From: Conus ventricosus
Lineage: Eukaryota; Mollusca; Gastropoda; Neogastropoda; Conidae
Direction: 5' to 3'
DNA: 64,000 nucleotides
NCBI GenBank assembly: GCA_018398815.1
Contig: CM031604.1
Location: 50,495,305-50,559,304, forward strand
Shown piece after piece: positions 24,517-36,195 of the stretch. The position numbers were made by a program, and so were the translations under genes. The notes below the pieces were generated by a model. It was not told the origin of the DNA, searched no databases, and saw only the letters and a list, made by a program, of their open reading frames with translations. Positions within the stretch are counted from its first letter, which is position 1. Every line of letters starts with the position of its first letter.

Positions 24517-25844
24517 TCCTACCTATCCATACAGTCATTGTTTGCCATAAACTTAGTTTCAGTAGGAAAATGGGGCAAAGAAGAGAAATACAGAAAATGA
24601 ATAGTCAAGGAATGAAGAATCATGTAGTAAAAACAAAAACAAAAACAAAACAAACCAACAAAAGAAAAAAGAGCTACTTGCCTGAAAACCAGTGTGTCTG
24701 GTCCAGTGAAGGAACTGAAGACTGGAACTTTGTACAGCTGAAACATTGGCCACAGTTGACTTGCAGACCGAATTCCCAGTCAAAACAACTGCCATTCTTT
24801 GATCAGCCGTTGCTGACCACGCCCCATGCCACGCCCCGGCCGCTTCCAAGGGACCTTCACCGTCGTTCTGAACCGTTACCATGTCCACCACCCGTTCGTC
24901 AAGAAAGGAGGGGGTGCGTGTTCGTTCTCGGCACGCGTTCGCAATTTCCGCTTCGTCGCCCACTTGACGGCGCTTTCTTTACTGATGTGTTGTGTACAGA
25001 ACAGTGAAGCCACGTTCTTCACCAGCATGTATCTCCGATAAAAGTGGTTAGTGCTGATTCCCATCCGTCTCCTCTCATCGCTAGTATCAGGATCCGATCC
25101 TCAAAGGTCTTCTTCATCACTCTCTTGATACTTTATAACGTCATCTAAATATCAAGGGCAGTGTGACGCTTGGAAAACGGGACGCGTCGACGAAGTGCTA
25201 GGTTGAGCTGCCATCTTGACTATACTTATCAGCTGTGACCTCTCAACTCGCAATTTGCATAACATGTGGTCAGCTGGCTGCTCGCGAGAAGGGAAAGGGG
25301 CTGTTCCTTGACACAGTAGAAGAGGTGAGAACATTTTAGGGGTCGTCTCCCAAGTAGATTTTTCTGCTTTCTGTTACGAAGTTAGGACGTGACACTCACG
25401 TTCGGGGCGTAGCGGTTTTCTGTTTTCTGCGGCTTTCTGGACGTGCGTTACACGTTCCAGGCAGGGAAGGGGTTAAGATCCGCGCGTTTGCCGTGCGGTG
25501 CGACCTGTGTCGGAGGGGAATGAGATCCTGGTGGTTGAGAGAGCCAGCGCTCTCAACACATCACTTTGGCTCGGACCTCTCCTAGACAGGGAGTACACTT
25601 TGGCCCGGGTGTACTAATCGGCTCCCCTTTTTGGGGCTGGGTCAAGACAGACAGTTCCCCTGCTGGCCAAGGAAACCCTGCAGTGCTCAGCTCTCTGTCC
25701 CCGGGAGTTGAGCATGATCAGGGGGGACAAGGTTGGTAGTTTCTGTTTGTCGTATATCTCTCCCGAAGCCTGGAAGGGGTCAAGACATTGGTTTCTTGGC
25801 CCTGGCCCCTTAGTTGGACTCCAAGGGGGGTGGGTAAGGGAGAG

Positions 25845-27125
25845 ATGAATCACAATAAACTAAATATGACTTCATTAAAAAAACTACCCCCCCAAAAGGA
25901 GAGGAAGGCAGTATCCCCTATTTCAGGGGAATTAGAAACGGACAGTGATTCTGACAGTGAGGTAAGACAGAGGACAGGTTTCTGGGCTTCCTGGCTCGTG
26001 GTTGGGAAGGGACAGAGCAGGAAAGACCCCTTTCAGCTCTGAGCCCTTTTGCTGTCCAAAAGGGCTTTCATGGTATAGCAGGTGAACCTAGGTCCATAAA
26101 ACGGTTGAGAAATGGTTCGTTCTTCTTCAATGTCGATCACAGAAGCAATCCGAACAGCTGCAGAAGGCAAAAAAGCTTGTGGATAGGGAGATCAGGGTGA
26201 CTCCCCATAAGCAATTAAATTCATCCAAAGGTGTGATTAGATGCAGAGATCTGGCGGGTGTTTCAGAGGCGGAAATATAAAACGGAGCTGGCGTCCCAGG
26301 GTTGGTGACGGAGGTGCGCATGGGTGACGGTTAAAGAAGGGTTCAGAGAGAGTGGCCACCAACACCCTCTTTCTGACCTTCTGCAACCCTGTGCTGCCTC
26401 GGTCATCAAGGTTGGCTACCTGATTGTCCGGGTTCAGTTGTACGTTCCGTCCCCGTTGAGGTGCTTCCGATGCCAGAAGTTGGCCATGTCAGAGACCGTT
26501 GTTCTGGGCAGGAGGTGTGTGGTATTTGCTGCAAGGCAACCCATGATGGGCCGTGTACAGATCCGGCACATTGTGCAAACTGGCGGTGGCGACCATCCCT
26601 CCTCTTCACGGAATTGTCCTCTGTGGATTCAGGAATCTGCAATACAAAGGGTTAAGACAGAAAAGAAGATCTCCTTTTTGAAGCCCGCAAGCAGGTTGTG
26701 GGCACAGTCCGTCGCCGACAGCTTCTTCATATTGCTTCGGCTGTAAAGAAAGTTCCAACAGTTCCAACTCGGTCAGTCTGCTGTCAGATGATAAACTTTA
26801 CGTTTTCGAAGACATTGCAAGGAAAAACTGTCAGCTCTGGTGGAAGCAGGTCCACCACCTCTCATCCCAAAGTGAGTGCCCCTGGTGGAGGCCAAAAATC
26901 CGCCACCCCTCAGACTGCCCAGCAGTCTACAACATCTGTGCTGGGCAGATTAAAAAACCAGCACCCTGACCTCGAACTCCTCTGTCCAGTGCCCATGCGG
27001 GCAAGGGAGTTCAACCCAGTGTGGAGATGGTGGAGATAAGGAAGGAAACCTCCACCGTCTCCCAAACCCGACCTACTTCACCTGTTGGCAAGTCTGCCAG
27101 CAGGTCTGCAGATGTCCAGTGAATT
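25845..27125 (+). pseudogene. LINE-1f copy E ORF1, gag-like zinc-knuckle protein, frame-broken
   Basis: The start is MNHNKLNMTSLKKLPPQ at 25845, followed by an acidic TDSDSDSEV stretch and FWASWL. The RNA-binding CCHC knuckles lie at about 26460-26620 (CFRCQ...H...C, CGICCKATHDGPC, CAN-C...H). The frame shifts at several one-base indels (near 26040, 26330 and 26480). The start context is the same as in copy B, which supports this ATG as the family start. ORF2 begins about 80 bases after the ORF1 end. Confidence 0.8.
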
Positions 27126-27204
27126 AATGCAACAAATTTACAGCTTTAGCGGCAGATGTTGAGGAGGAGATGACCTGATCTCTTTCCTTTTCGCCCTCTG
27201 CACC

Positions 27205-30200
27205 ATGGATAATACAATAATCCATTGGAATATCCGTGGTCTAAATTCCAACTTCGAGGAGCTGCAGCTTCTGTGTCAATCTATGAAACCTGTCGTGGCT
27301 CTTCAGAAACCAAATTCAAAGCCAGAAGACCTTTACTCTTTCTGGCTTTAATATTCTTTCAAAACCTGCACAACCTTCCACGTTGGGACTGTCGGGCGGT
27401 GTTGCCCTTCTCCTTCAAAACTTTGTTGTATAGTCCTGTCGCTCTGTCTACCTCCCTTCAGGCTGTAGCTGCGAGAGTCACTCTCCACAAGACTGTCACA
27501 ATCTGTTCTCTTTATCTACCTCCATCTGTCCCGGTTTGTCGTCAGGACCTTGTCAGTCTGTTAGGGGAACTTCCTCGACCCTTTTTTGCTGTTGGGTGAC
27601 TTTAACGGTCACAACCCCTTTTTGGGGTAGTTACCGGTTCGTCATCCAGAGGTCTGCTGATTGAGGATGTCCTTTCGGATTTGGATTTGTGTTGTTGAAC
27701 GACGGATCTGCAACTTACCTCCATTCTTCACAGGTTCACTTTCGTGTTTAGATTTGTCGGTTTGTGACCCTCGTGGTCTAGACTATGAGTGGTCTGTCCA
27801 TGACGATCTGCACGGAAGTGACCATTTCCCTGTCCTTCTACAACCTGTAATAACTGAACACGTCTCTGTCCTTCAGCATTTAAATTATAAGAAAGCAAAC
27901 TGGGATCTCTTTGCAGCCACTGTTTCTAAGGAGTTCCAGGACACTGATTTTTTTCAGAGTCCTGACCCAGCTGAATCACTGACTAACACTATGATTAAAT
28001 GTGCTAAGGCCTGTATTCCAGTGTCTTCCGATAAAACTTCAAATGCCAAAAACACCCTGGTTCGATTCAGAATGCCAACAAATTTCCAAAGTTAGAAAAC
28101 GGGCTCAAGCGTCAGGTATACCAACGACCTTCGGGTCCAATGCTCGAGCCATCAGAAACTCCGTGCTAAATCAAGACACACTTTTAAAATCAGTAAACGT
28201 CGGTCCTGGAGAAGCTTCTGCTCCAGGCTGGACACCAAAAACTTCCAAGGAAAAAAGTGTGGAACATCATTAAGAAAATCAAAGGGAAGAACACCTGTCC
28301 CACTGTGAACCATCTCAAGTTTTCGGATTCTTTAATAACAGAGAAGAAAGCAGTTGCTAATCTGCTTGCTTCAACCATTGAAAAGAATTCCTCCTCTTCT
28401 AATAAATCAGTCACTTTTGTCAAAACAAAAGCCCTAAAAGAAAAATCACCTGCAACTTTTCATCCGACAACATGGAAGACTACAATCTTCCTTTCACATT
28501 AAACGAGCTGAAATCTGCCTTACTCTCTTGCAGCGATTCCTCTCCAGGTATAGATGACATTCATTATCAACTATTGAAACATCTTCCGCAAGAAGGTCTG
28601 AACATCCTGTTACAGGTATACAACCACGTGTGGACTACAGGTTGCTTTCCACCCTCTTGGCGGAAAGCCCTCATTTCCCATCCCCAAACCTGGAAAAGTT
28701 CTTTCTAATCCATCTAACTACCGTCCCATAGCTTTGACCAGCTGTGTCTGTAAATTGATGAAAAAATGGTCAATGCTAGGCTCATGTGGAAACTCGAAAC
28801 CGATGGCCTTTTGGCGATAAGAACAGTGTGGTTTCCGCAAACATCGTAGTACAGTTGACCATTTGATTCGTCTGGAATCTACACTTAGGAACGCTTTTTT
28901 AAACAGACAGCATGCAGTGGCAATTTTCTTCGACTTGGAGAAGGCCTACGATACACCTGGAAGTCGGGGATACTTCATGATCTCCACGATTGGGTTTTCG
29001 AGGTCATCTTCCGCTTTTTATTCAAATTTTTTGGCCAGAACGACAGTTTCAGGTCCGGGTTGGCACCACTCTCTCTGATGTCCACGAGCAGGAGTTGGGT
29101 GTTCCCCAGGGGAGCATACTGTCTCCTGCCCTCTTTAGTATTAAAATCAACAACATTGTGAAATCAGTTCAGCAGGGTTCAGTGACTGCTCATTGTTTGT
29201 GGATGATTTCGCTGTCTACGCAACTGGAAGCCTGTACCCGAGTGTCCAGCGCAGGCTCCAGCTTTGCGTAGATAAAATCCATCGATGGGCGGATGAAAAC
29301 AGTTTCACCTTTTCTCCAACAAAGACGCAATGTATTCACTTCCATAATTTCGTCTGTTTTTCCCAGATCCTGAACTTCAAGTAGGGAAATCTCCCATTCC
29401 AGCTGTTACAGAGGCCAAATTTCTGGGTAGTCATTTTTGACCAGAAACTCAACTTTCTCAGCCACATCAAAAACCTCAAAACTTCTTGCCAGAAAAGCTC
29501 TGAATATTCTGCGGGTCGTTAGCGCACACCGGCTGGGGCGCTGATAAGAAAACTTTGCTGCACTTACAGAGCCTGGTCCGTTCCAAACTGGACTATGGTT
29601 GTGCTGTCTACGGCTCCGCAAGACCCTCTTACCTCAAACTTTTGGACCCTATCCACATCAAGGGCTTCGTCTCTGTCTTGGAGCGTTCCGCACCACCCCT
29701 GTGTACAGCCTGTACGCAGAGGCGGGGAACCTTCGTTGTCCAACCGCAGGCTGAAACTGTCTTTAAATTATTATATCCGACTGTTCTCAGAACCGCAGAA
29801 TCCTGCCTATGACTGTGTCTTTGACCCTCCATTCAAAGTAAGTTTGAAAACAACCCTAAATGTATTCCGCCGTTTGGTCTTCGTATGCAGCTCACGTGCG
29901 GAATGCGGTCTAGACCTGGGAGTAGTTTCCGATTTTTCCAAGTTTCCGGATCAACCTCCGTGGACCTTTTTCACACCAGAGATTCGTTTCGATCTTGCAG
30001 CTTTTCGCAAAGAGTCTACCAGCTCTCTGGCGTACAAGGCATTGTATGCTGAGCTCTGTTCGAAATTCCCATCTATCAAAAAGTTTTCACTGACGGTTCC
30101 AGTCTGAGGATGGAGTGGCCTGTGCAGCTACTGCGTGGGGCCCCTTCTCAGATACTGTTGGAACATATACATTCAGATGCTTCTGTCTATTCTGCTGAAC

Positions 30201-30882
30201 TTACTGCTCTGGTTCTGGCTTTGAAGATAATCTCACATTCTTCAAAGAGGGACTTTGGTTCTGTCGGATTCGCTGTCAGCTTTGGAGGCCATAGCTGGCC
30301 GCAACCTTCAGCATCCAGAACTTTTACTTTTTTTAAAACTTTTTAGCAAGTTGAAGGTGGACGGTTACAACATTACTCTTGCTTGGGTTCCTGGCCATGT
30401 TGGCATCGGCGGGGAACGAAATGGTTGATCGTTTAGCCAAGAACGCCACAAGAGAGAAACTGTCCAACACTTATATTCCCTGCTCAGATGTGAAACCCAA
30501 AATTAACGATTATGTGAGAGACCTCTGGCAGGAGGATTGGAACACGCAGACGAATAACAAACTCTTTTCAGATCCGTCCAAACCTTAAGGAGTTCCTCCA
30601 TCCACGTCGGGAGGTCGTAAAGAGGAAACGGTTCTGTGCGGCTGCACACCGGCCATTCGTATTTTACCATGCTTACCTTTTTAAAGAGTGAAAGAAGCTC
30701 CGTGGTGCATTCCATGTCATGCGCCACTCACAATGAAACATGTTCTTTTAGAGTGTTGGGACTTGCACGATGTGAGACACAAACATTTTACAGCGGAGTC
30801 CATGAAGATCCTGTTCAGGGAGGTCCCGCCTGATGTGATCCTTGAGTTTTTGAGAGAGATTAACATTTTTCATCTGATTTAA
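27205..30882 (+). pseudogene. LINE-1f copy E ORF2: endonuclease, reverse transcriptase, RNase H (frame-broken)
   Basis: The ATG at 27205 gives MDNTIIHWNIRGLNSNF, the start of an APE-type endonuclease that nicks target DNA. GDFNGHNP (about 27590-27615) and GSDHFPVLL (about 27808-27835) are later endonuclease boxes. RT follows with GIDDIHYQLL (28545), FFDLEKAYD (about 28927), GVPQGSILSPALF (about 29098) and FVDD (29193). RNase H shows TDGS, YSAELTALVLALK (about 30185-30225), SDS, and GHVGIGGNE with MVDRLAK (about 30395-30440). The C-terminal CCHC is WCIPCHAPLTMKHVLLEC (30703-30756). The stop after FLREINIFHLI is at 30880-30882. About ten one-base shifts break the frame. Estimated intact length is about 1,225 residues. 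Confidence 0.85.
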
Positions 30883-31081
30883 GATTTTACGGCAGAAAGA
30901 TTTTTAACAAATTTCTGGTGCGTTTCTAGACGATGTCATTTAACGAGATGTATGAAAGGTTTTTTTTATTTTTTTATTTTTTATATATGACTGGTGAGTT
31001 GATTTTAACGTGGTGACAGCCCTGATATGGCCCTTTGCGGTCGGCTGGGCTATAAGCAACATTATCTTATCTTATCTTATT

Positions 31082-31914
31082 AGGCAGATCCCCCTCTACA
31101 ATAAGGCCAACTGGGAGGCGATGAGAAAGGACATGAAGGACCTGCACTTGGCGCTGGTGAGAGATGAAAACAACCTCACCACAGAGGATCTTTGGACCAA
31201 GTTCAAGGACACCCTCATCGCAACAGTCCAGACCAATGTCCCCCACAAAACAGCGCGTACCAGGGTCTGTAAACCATGGATCACAGCTGACATCCGTAAG
31301 ATTGCCAAGCGCCATGTCGGAGTCTACAATAGAAAGAAAAAAAAGGTATTCCTCAACTAGAAGAAAAACATAAACAACTCAGAAGACAGAAGCAGCGCAT
31401 GATAAGACGCTCGTAATGGGAATATGTCCATAGGTCAGTCGCAGGTGACCCTGAGATGGCAGAAGGTTCACCCCTGAACAAGCGATTCTACACCTTCCTC
31501 AAGCACCAGTGCAGCTCCAACTCTGGCGTCGCACCCCTGAAAGTTGATGGAAAGCTTGTGACGGATCCCACCGCAAAGGCGGAGGCTTTCAACAAGCAGT
31601 TCCAGTCGGTGTTCAGTGAGGGTCGCGAGTACACAGATGAAGAGTTTCGCGCTAAGTGCAAGATGTCTGACATTTCTCCCAGCTCAACCCTCTCTGATGT
31701 CTTGATTACTAAACAAGGCATTCAAAAACTCCTTTCCAAACTCAACCCTTACATCAGTCCTCGCATCCTGAAAGACCTTGCCCCTGAAATATCCCCAATC
31801 CTTACTATGATCTATCAGTCCTCTCTTGACACTGGTTATGTCCCTTCTGATTGGAGATATGCAAACGTTGCACCAATATTCAAGAAGGGAGAACACTATG
31901 ACCCATCTAACTAC
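31082..31914 (+). mobile_element. LINE-2f fragment 2: linker and first part of the reverse transcriptase
   Basis: The sequence reads RQIPLYNKANWEAM, continuing directly from fragment 1. It then passes through a long linker to NPYISPRILKDLAPEIS and IFKKGEHYDPSNY at 31914. A one-base shift lies in the A-run at about 31334. A piece appears to be lost between NPYI and SPRIL, because related RTs carry a GPDGI-type motif there. LINE-1f copy G interrupts it at CTAACTAC. Confidence 0.88.
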
Positions 31915-32204
31915 AAAACATTTACAGCGGAGTCCATGAAGATCCTGTTCAGGGATGTCCCGCCTGATGTGATCCTTGAGTTTTTGAGAGAGATTAATAT
32001 TTTTCATCTGATTTAAGATTTTACGGAAGAAAGATTTTTAACAAAGTTTTGGTGCGTTTGTAGACGATGTCATTTAATGAGATGTATGAACGTGGTTTTT
32101 TTTTTTTTTTTTTTTTAATGACTGGTGAGTTGATTTTAACGTGGTGACAGCCTGATATGGCCCTTTGCGGTCGGCTGGGCTATAAGCAACATTATCTTAT
32201 CTTA
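31915..32204 (+). mobile_element. LINE-1f copy G (290-base 3' fragment)
   Basis: The fragment begins inside the ORF2 tail (ACATTTACAGCGGAGTCC), has the last codons (EINIFHLI), the 3' UTR with about 20 T and the TTATC end. It is flanked by CTAACTAC at 31907-31914 and 32205-32212. Removing it restores DPSNY followed by RPVSLTS in LINE-2f. Confidence 0.93.
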
Positions 32205-32355
32205 CTAACTACCGCCCAGTCTCTCTGACCTCTATCCCTGCAAAGTCCTGGAACATGTCATTGTCAGCGCTCTCATGTCTCACTTAGAATCCAACGAAAT
32301 CTTATGTCCAGAACAACACGGCTTCCGCAAGTTTCGGTCCTGTGAAACACAACTA
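32205..32355 (+). mobile_element. LINE-2f fragment 3: middle of the reverse transcriptase
   Basis: The fragment continues as RPVSLTSIP, then (one base off) VLEHVIVSALMSHLES and EQHGFRKFRSCETQ. It breaks at TA 32354-32355, where the pogo-like element is inserted. Joining it to 36196 gives CETQLLNFTEELF without a gap. Confidence 0.88.
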
Positions 32356-32683
32356 CAGTGAACTCCGGATGTAGTGAACGCCGTATGTACTGATAAATCG
32401 GCTGTACTGAAGCAAGTTTTAGGTCCCGGTCCCAACTGTTCATATTCTTTGTTAATTTTAGCCGGTTGTAGTGATATTTTAAAATCCGGATGTATCAATA
32501 TCTCCTGTTGTAGTGACGTCATTTTCACGTCCCGGGCAACCCGGGCTCCGGTTGTAGTGATATTTTTTTAAAGAGTAATTTCCCTTCTCCCCAAATGGCG
32601 AAACGCAATGTGCTTTCTTTAAAACGCAAAATCGATTTATTGAAAGACATTAAAACAAACAAGATGCGAAACATATAAACGTA

Positions 32684-34192
32684 CTCCCAGTTTTCCAAAC
32701 CGCTTATAAATCGGCCAAGTGCTTTGTGAGATAAGAAATAAAGGCAAAATAACGGTTTTAACGGTTATTTAACCGATGTAAACTTTTGAAACTGGTATTT
32801 TAGTCCTCACTGGGCTAAAGCCAGTGTACATACCAAATTTCATCCAAATCGGACAATATGTCAAGAATAACGGTTTTTAACGGTCAGATTTTGAAACACT
32901 ACATGGAAGTGCCATTTGTGTGTGATGACCTTTCTATATACAAAATTGCATTAAAATCCACCAATATATATATATACAGTGTTGATTCTAGAGCGCGCCC
33001 TTGCGGGATTCCCGCAATATTTTTCTGAAGGCCGCAAAAAATCGCGAAAGACGCGGCCCAAAAGCCGCAAAAAAAAGAGAACGAACGCGTTTTTGCACAA
33101 CCAGCGCGGCTTCGCCGCTGCCGTGTGTATAGCCTCCTGAGCAATTCCTTTAGCCGAACGCGCGTTCTACCAAATTTTTTCATTGGCCGAGAAGCAGCAG
33201 TTGAGCCAATCAGCGGTAGGCCTACTGGCAGTTCAACAGTCCTCATGTCGGCTTCAACGATGAAGCGCGCGAAGCCAAACACTCTGTTTTCTTTCGCCTT
33301 CACGAAGAAAAAACGCACTGATATATCTAAAGATCATCAGCTGGAAGCCGATAATGAGTCTACAGCCACCGTTACGGCTACTCAGTCAAGCGATAGCGTG
33401 TCTCAGCCGATCGACGCCGGAGGCGAAACGGTTGAAAGTGCCAGTGAACCCGAAGATCAGCAACTGAGCAAGATAATGAAGATGGTGAAAACGAAGCCGA
33501 TCCCTCCAGTTCGAAAACGGAGGAGCAGAAGAAACTCTACAAGGCGTTTCAAGAATCATGGTTGAAAGACAGACCCTGGTTAAAGAAGGAAGAAGATGGA
33601 AGCATGATGTGCTCCTTGTGCCTGAAACACAAAAAAAAAAGAACACGTTCACGAAGCCGGGGTGCAAGAACTATCGAACATCGACTCTGACACGGCATGT
33701 TCCGACTGTGAGCGTGGTTTCAGTGCCCAAAATGCCATCAAGACAGCCAGGAGAAACAGGCTGAAAGAAGACAGCCTCAATGTGCTGATGACCATCAAAT
33801 GTGAAGGTCCTCCCATCAATGACCATGACTTCACAGCTGCTGCAGCAGAGTGGAAGCAACAGAAGGATAGGAGGATCTACAAGAAATGAATGGAGTTCTG
33901 TGGGCTGTACATATGTATAAAGCTTTTCAGTTGTGTATGGTGAAGGTGTACACAGTGACTTTTCACAGTTAAAGGGTTTTCTTAAGGTGATGGTATATAA
34001 ATCTTGACAATAGTGATGGTCACTTCATATAAAGAGACTGAATTAATTGTGGGTAGGCTTAGAGTTGTTGGATTCTATGATGAGGTGACAACAGACTTGC
34101 TCACTTGCTGTATGACTGCCAAGAAGGGAGCTCAGCTGAGTACATGCACCACCAGAAAAAGACAAGTCTTCTAAGGTATGTCAGAATGTGTG

Positions 34193-34224
<32 letters not shown>

Positions 34225-35591
34225 TTCTGTAATAAAATGTAACTCGTTTCTTGTTTCTTTTTGTTGTTTTAGTTTACTTTGGCCATAATGTAATCATTGT
34301 GATTAAGCTTTAAAATTTGAATTTTCACGCGTTTTGAGGGCCTCCCATTTTCACCCTATGGGCCCCCTTTTTTTATGTGAGGGGGCCCTTGGGCCCCCTT
34401 TTTTGAAATCCTAGAATCAACACTGTATATAAAAAAAAAAATAACGGTTTATCGGTTATATAACCGATATACACTTTTGAAACCGGTATTTTAGTCCTCA
34501 CTGGGCTAAAGCCTGTGTACATACCAAATTTCATCCAAATCGGACAATATGTCAAGAATAACGGTTTTTAACGGCCAGATTTTGAATCACTACATGGAAG
34601 TGCCATTTGTGTGTGATAACCTTTCTATATACAAAATTTCATTAAAACCCACCAATATATAAAAGATAACGGCAAAATAACGGTTTAACGGTTATATAAC
34701 CGATATGCACTTTTGAAACCGGTATTTTAGTCCTCACTGGGCTAAAGCCTGTGTACATATCAAATTTCATCCAAATCGGACAATATGTCAAGAATAACGG
34801 TTTTTAACGGTCAAATTTTAAAACACTATATAGAAGTGCCATTTGTGTGTGATAACCTTTCTATATACCAAATTTCATTAAAATCCACCTATATATAAGA
34901 AATAACGGCAGAATAACGGTTTTTTAACGGTTGTTTAATCCATTTTCAGCATTACATCACTTACATATGGACAGAGGATCCGATTTGTCACAAGATCATC
35001 CAAACCGCTTATAAATTGGCCAAGTACTTTCTGAGATATTCCATAAAAAGAAAAACCGTTACAGGCCGTTACAACCGTTAGTAACGGCTATAACGGGGCA
35101 AACTAAAACATCAGGCATCATCCGTGACCCATAATGAACATACCTGCTAATTTTCATAAAGGTCGGCCAAGTACTTTCTGAGATATTCCATAATTGATAA
35201 AGAAGAAAAACCGTTACAGCCGTTAGTAACGGTTATAACGGTAAACTAAAACATCGGGCATTATTCGTGACCCATAATGAACATACCTACACATTTTCAG
35301 AAAGATCGGTTAAGTACTTTGAGATATTCCATAAAGAAGAAAAAGCGTTACAGGCCGTTACAGTCGTTAGTAACGGCTGTAACGGTAAACTAAAACGTCG
35401 GGCATCATCCTTGACCCATAATGAACTTACCTGCAAATTTTCAGAAAGATCGACCCAGTAGTTTTGTCTGGAGCGAGTGGAACACATTTTGACCACGGAC
35501 ACAGACAGACAGACGGACACACACACACACATACAGACAGCATTTCTTCGTTCCCATTCTAAAGTACTCCCTGTTCTTTAATAACTGGGAG
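32684..35591 (+). mobile_element. TA-flanked MITE-like element with internal tandem repeats
   Basis: The ends CTCCCAGTT and AACTGGGAG are inverted repeats flanked by TA (32682-32683 and 35592-35593), fitting a Tc1/mariner-type insertion. No transposase is present. Inside are about three units of roughly 230 bases (about 32737-32976, 34439-34664, 34665-34903) with words such as CATCCAAATCGGACAATATG. About three units of roughly 140-150 bases follow (from about 35051, 35204 and 35340) with CCGTTACAGGCCGTTAC words. The hAT-like element at 32977-34425 interrupts the first repeat unit. Confidence 0.75.
32977..34425 (+). mobile_element. hAT-like transposon with TTF/ZNF862-type zinc finger
   Basis: The terminal repeats CAGTGTTGATTCTAG and CTAGAATCAACACTG are perfect inverted copies. 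They are flanked by TATATA on each side (TATATATA at left, TATATAAA at right). A plus-strand frame from about 33261 (MKRAKPNTLFSFAFTKKK) leads through acidic sequence. A zinc-finger segment follows at about 33530-33705 with SWLKDRPWL, CSLC and, after a one-base shift in an A-run, GCKNYRTSTLTRH. That pattern is typical of hAT-derived ZNF862/TTF fingers. The catalytic RNase-H-like domain is missing. Confidence 0.82.
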
Positions 35592-36195
35592 TACAAAAAA
35601 CAGAAACAGGTGGATGTCGCTTATCAGTACAATGTTTCTCAGGCAACAGTCAGCTCCATTATGAAAAATAGTGAAAAGTTGAAAGAAAAATTCTATGGCG
35701 ACTACGCCTGGCATCGAACCCCAACCCCAACGTTAAAACCATGGTAAAATTGACATCGGATGCACCAACAAACAAACAAGCATGAGAAAGACAATACGCC
35801 ACCTAATCTTTTGATCTTAGAGCATAAAGGAAGAGAGGAAAAAAATAGAGATTTTGGAAACAAAATTCATTTCTTTCATGTTTCCTTTTATCACGATTTT
35901 GCTACGTCATACAGAAGAACACTCGCAAGCCTGACAAAGACAGCAAAAAACGTCACAAAACGAAATGAATCTAGTTTCCAAAATCTCCTTATTACTGCCT
36001 TGTGGATTTACCCAATGTGCCGAATGTAGCGATAAAATCTTGAAAAATATTACTACAACCGATGTGCCCGACGTAGTGATAAGACCTCGAAAAACATCAT
36101 TACAACCGGAGTAGCGATGTATATAGTGATAATCCGGATGTAGTGATAGGAATTTTTGGTCCCCAGGGACTTCACTACATCCGGAGTTCACTGTA

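Larger units (their letters stand above)
22582..25476 (-). mobile_element. piggyBac-like transposon inserted in LINE-1f copy E
   Basis: The element is bounded by TTAA at 22582-22585 and 25473-25476 and splits the 5' UTR word CTCCTTAAGATCCGCC of LINE-1f. The inverted ends are CCCTTCACTGCACAG and, read from the right, CCCCTTCCCTGCCTGG. Minus-strand transposase remains begin MAAQPSTSSTRPVF at about 25220, continue with an acidic stretch (SDEEDL) and reach LYKVPVFSSFTGPDT near 24740, the usual start of the piggyBac domain. The DDD catalytic part is absent. The left half contains two copies of a block of about 0.6 kb (see separate entry) and large (CA)n tracts. Confidence 0.85.
22241..31081 (+). 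mobile_element. LINE-1f copy E (full-length, carrying a piggyBac-like insertion)
   Basis: The copy is flanked by AGGCAGATCCCCC at 22231-22243 and 31082-31094. Its exact start within the run of C is ambiguous by a few bases. It contains the 5' UTR (to about 25840, interrupted at TTAA 22582-25476), ORF1, ORF2 with endonuclease, RT and RNase H, and a 3' UTR ending in TTATC repeats. Without the piggyBac-like insertion it is about 5.95 kb. It is the only copy besides A that retains the endonuclease, and so the best template for describing the family. Confidence 0.93.
32356..36193 (+). mobile_element. pogo/Tigger-like DNA transposon with CENP-B-type HTH remains
   Basis: The terminal inverted repeats are perfect over at least 23 bases (CAGTGAACTCCGGATGTAG at the left, its complement at the right). 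A TA lies on each side, at 32354-32355 and 36194-36195. The transposase N-terminus starts MAKRNVLSLKRKIDLLKD at 32595. A later helix-turn-helix part, KQVDVAYQYNVSQATVSSI, lies at about 35605-35661. The two are separated by the nested element at 32684-35591. No DDE catalytic region remains, so it is non-autonomous. In pogo-like transposases this N-terminal HTH binds the element ends. Confidence 0.88.

Noticed and set aside
33125..33565. Host gene for a zinc-finger protein
   Set aside because: The frame lies within perfect CAG-type terminal inverted repeats with a TSD, so it is the N-terminus of a hAT-like transposase.
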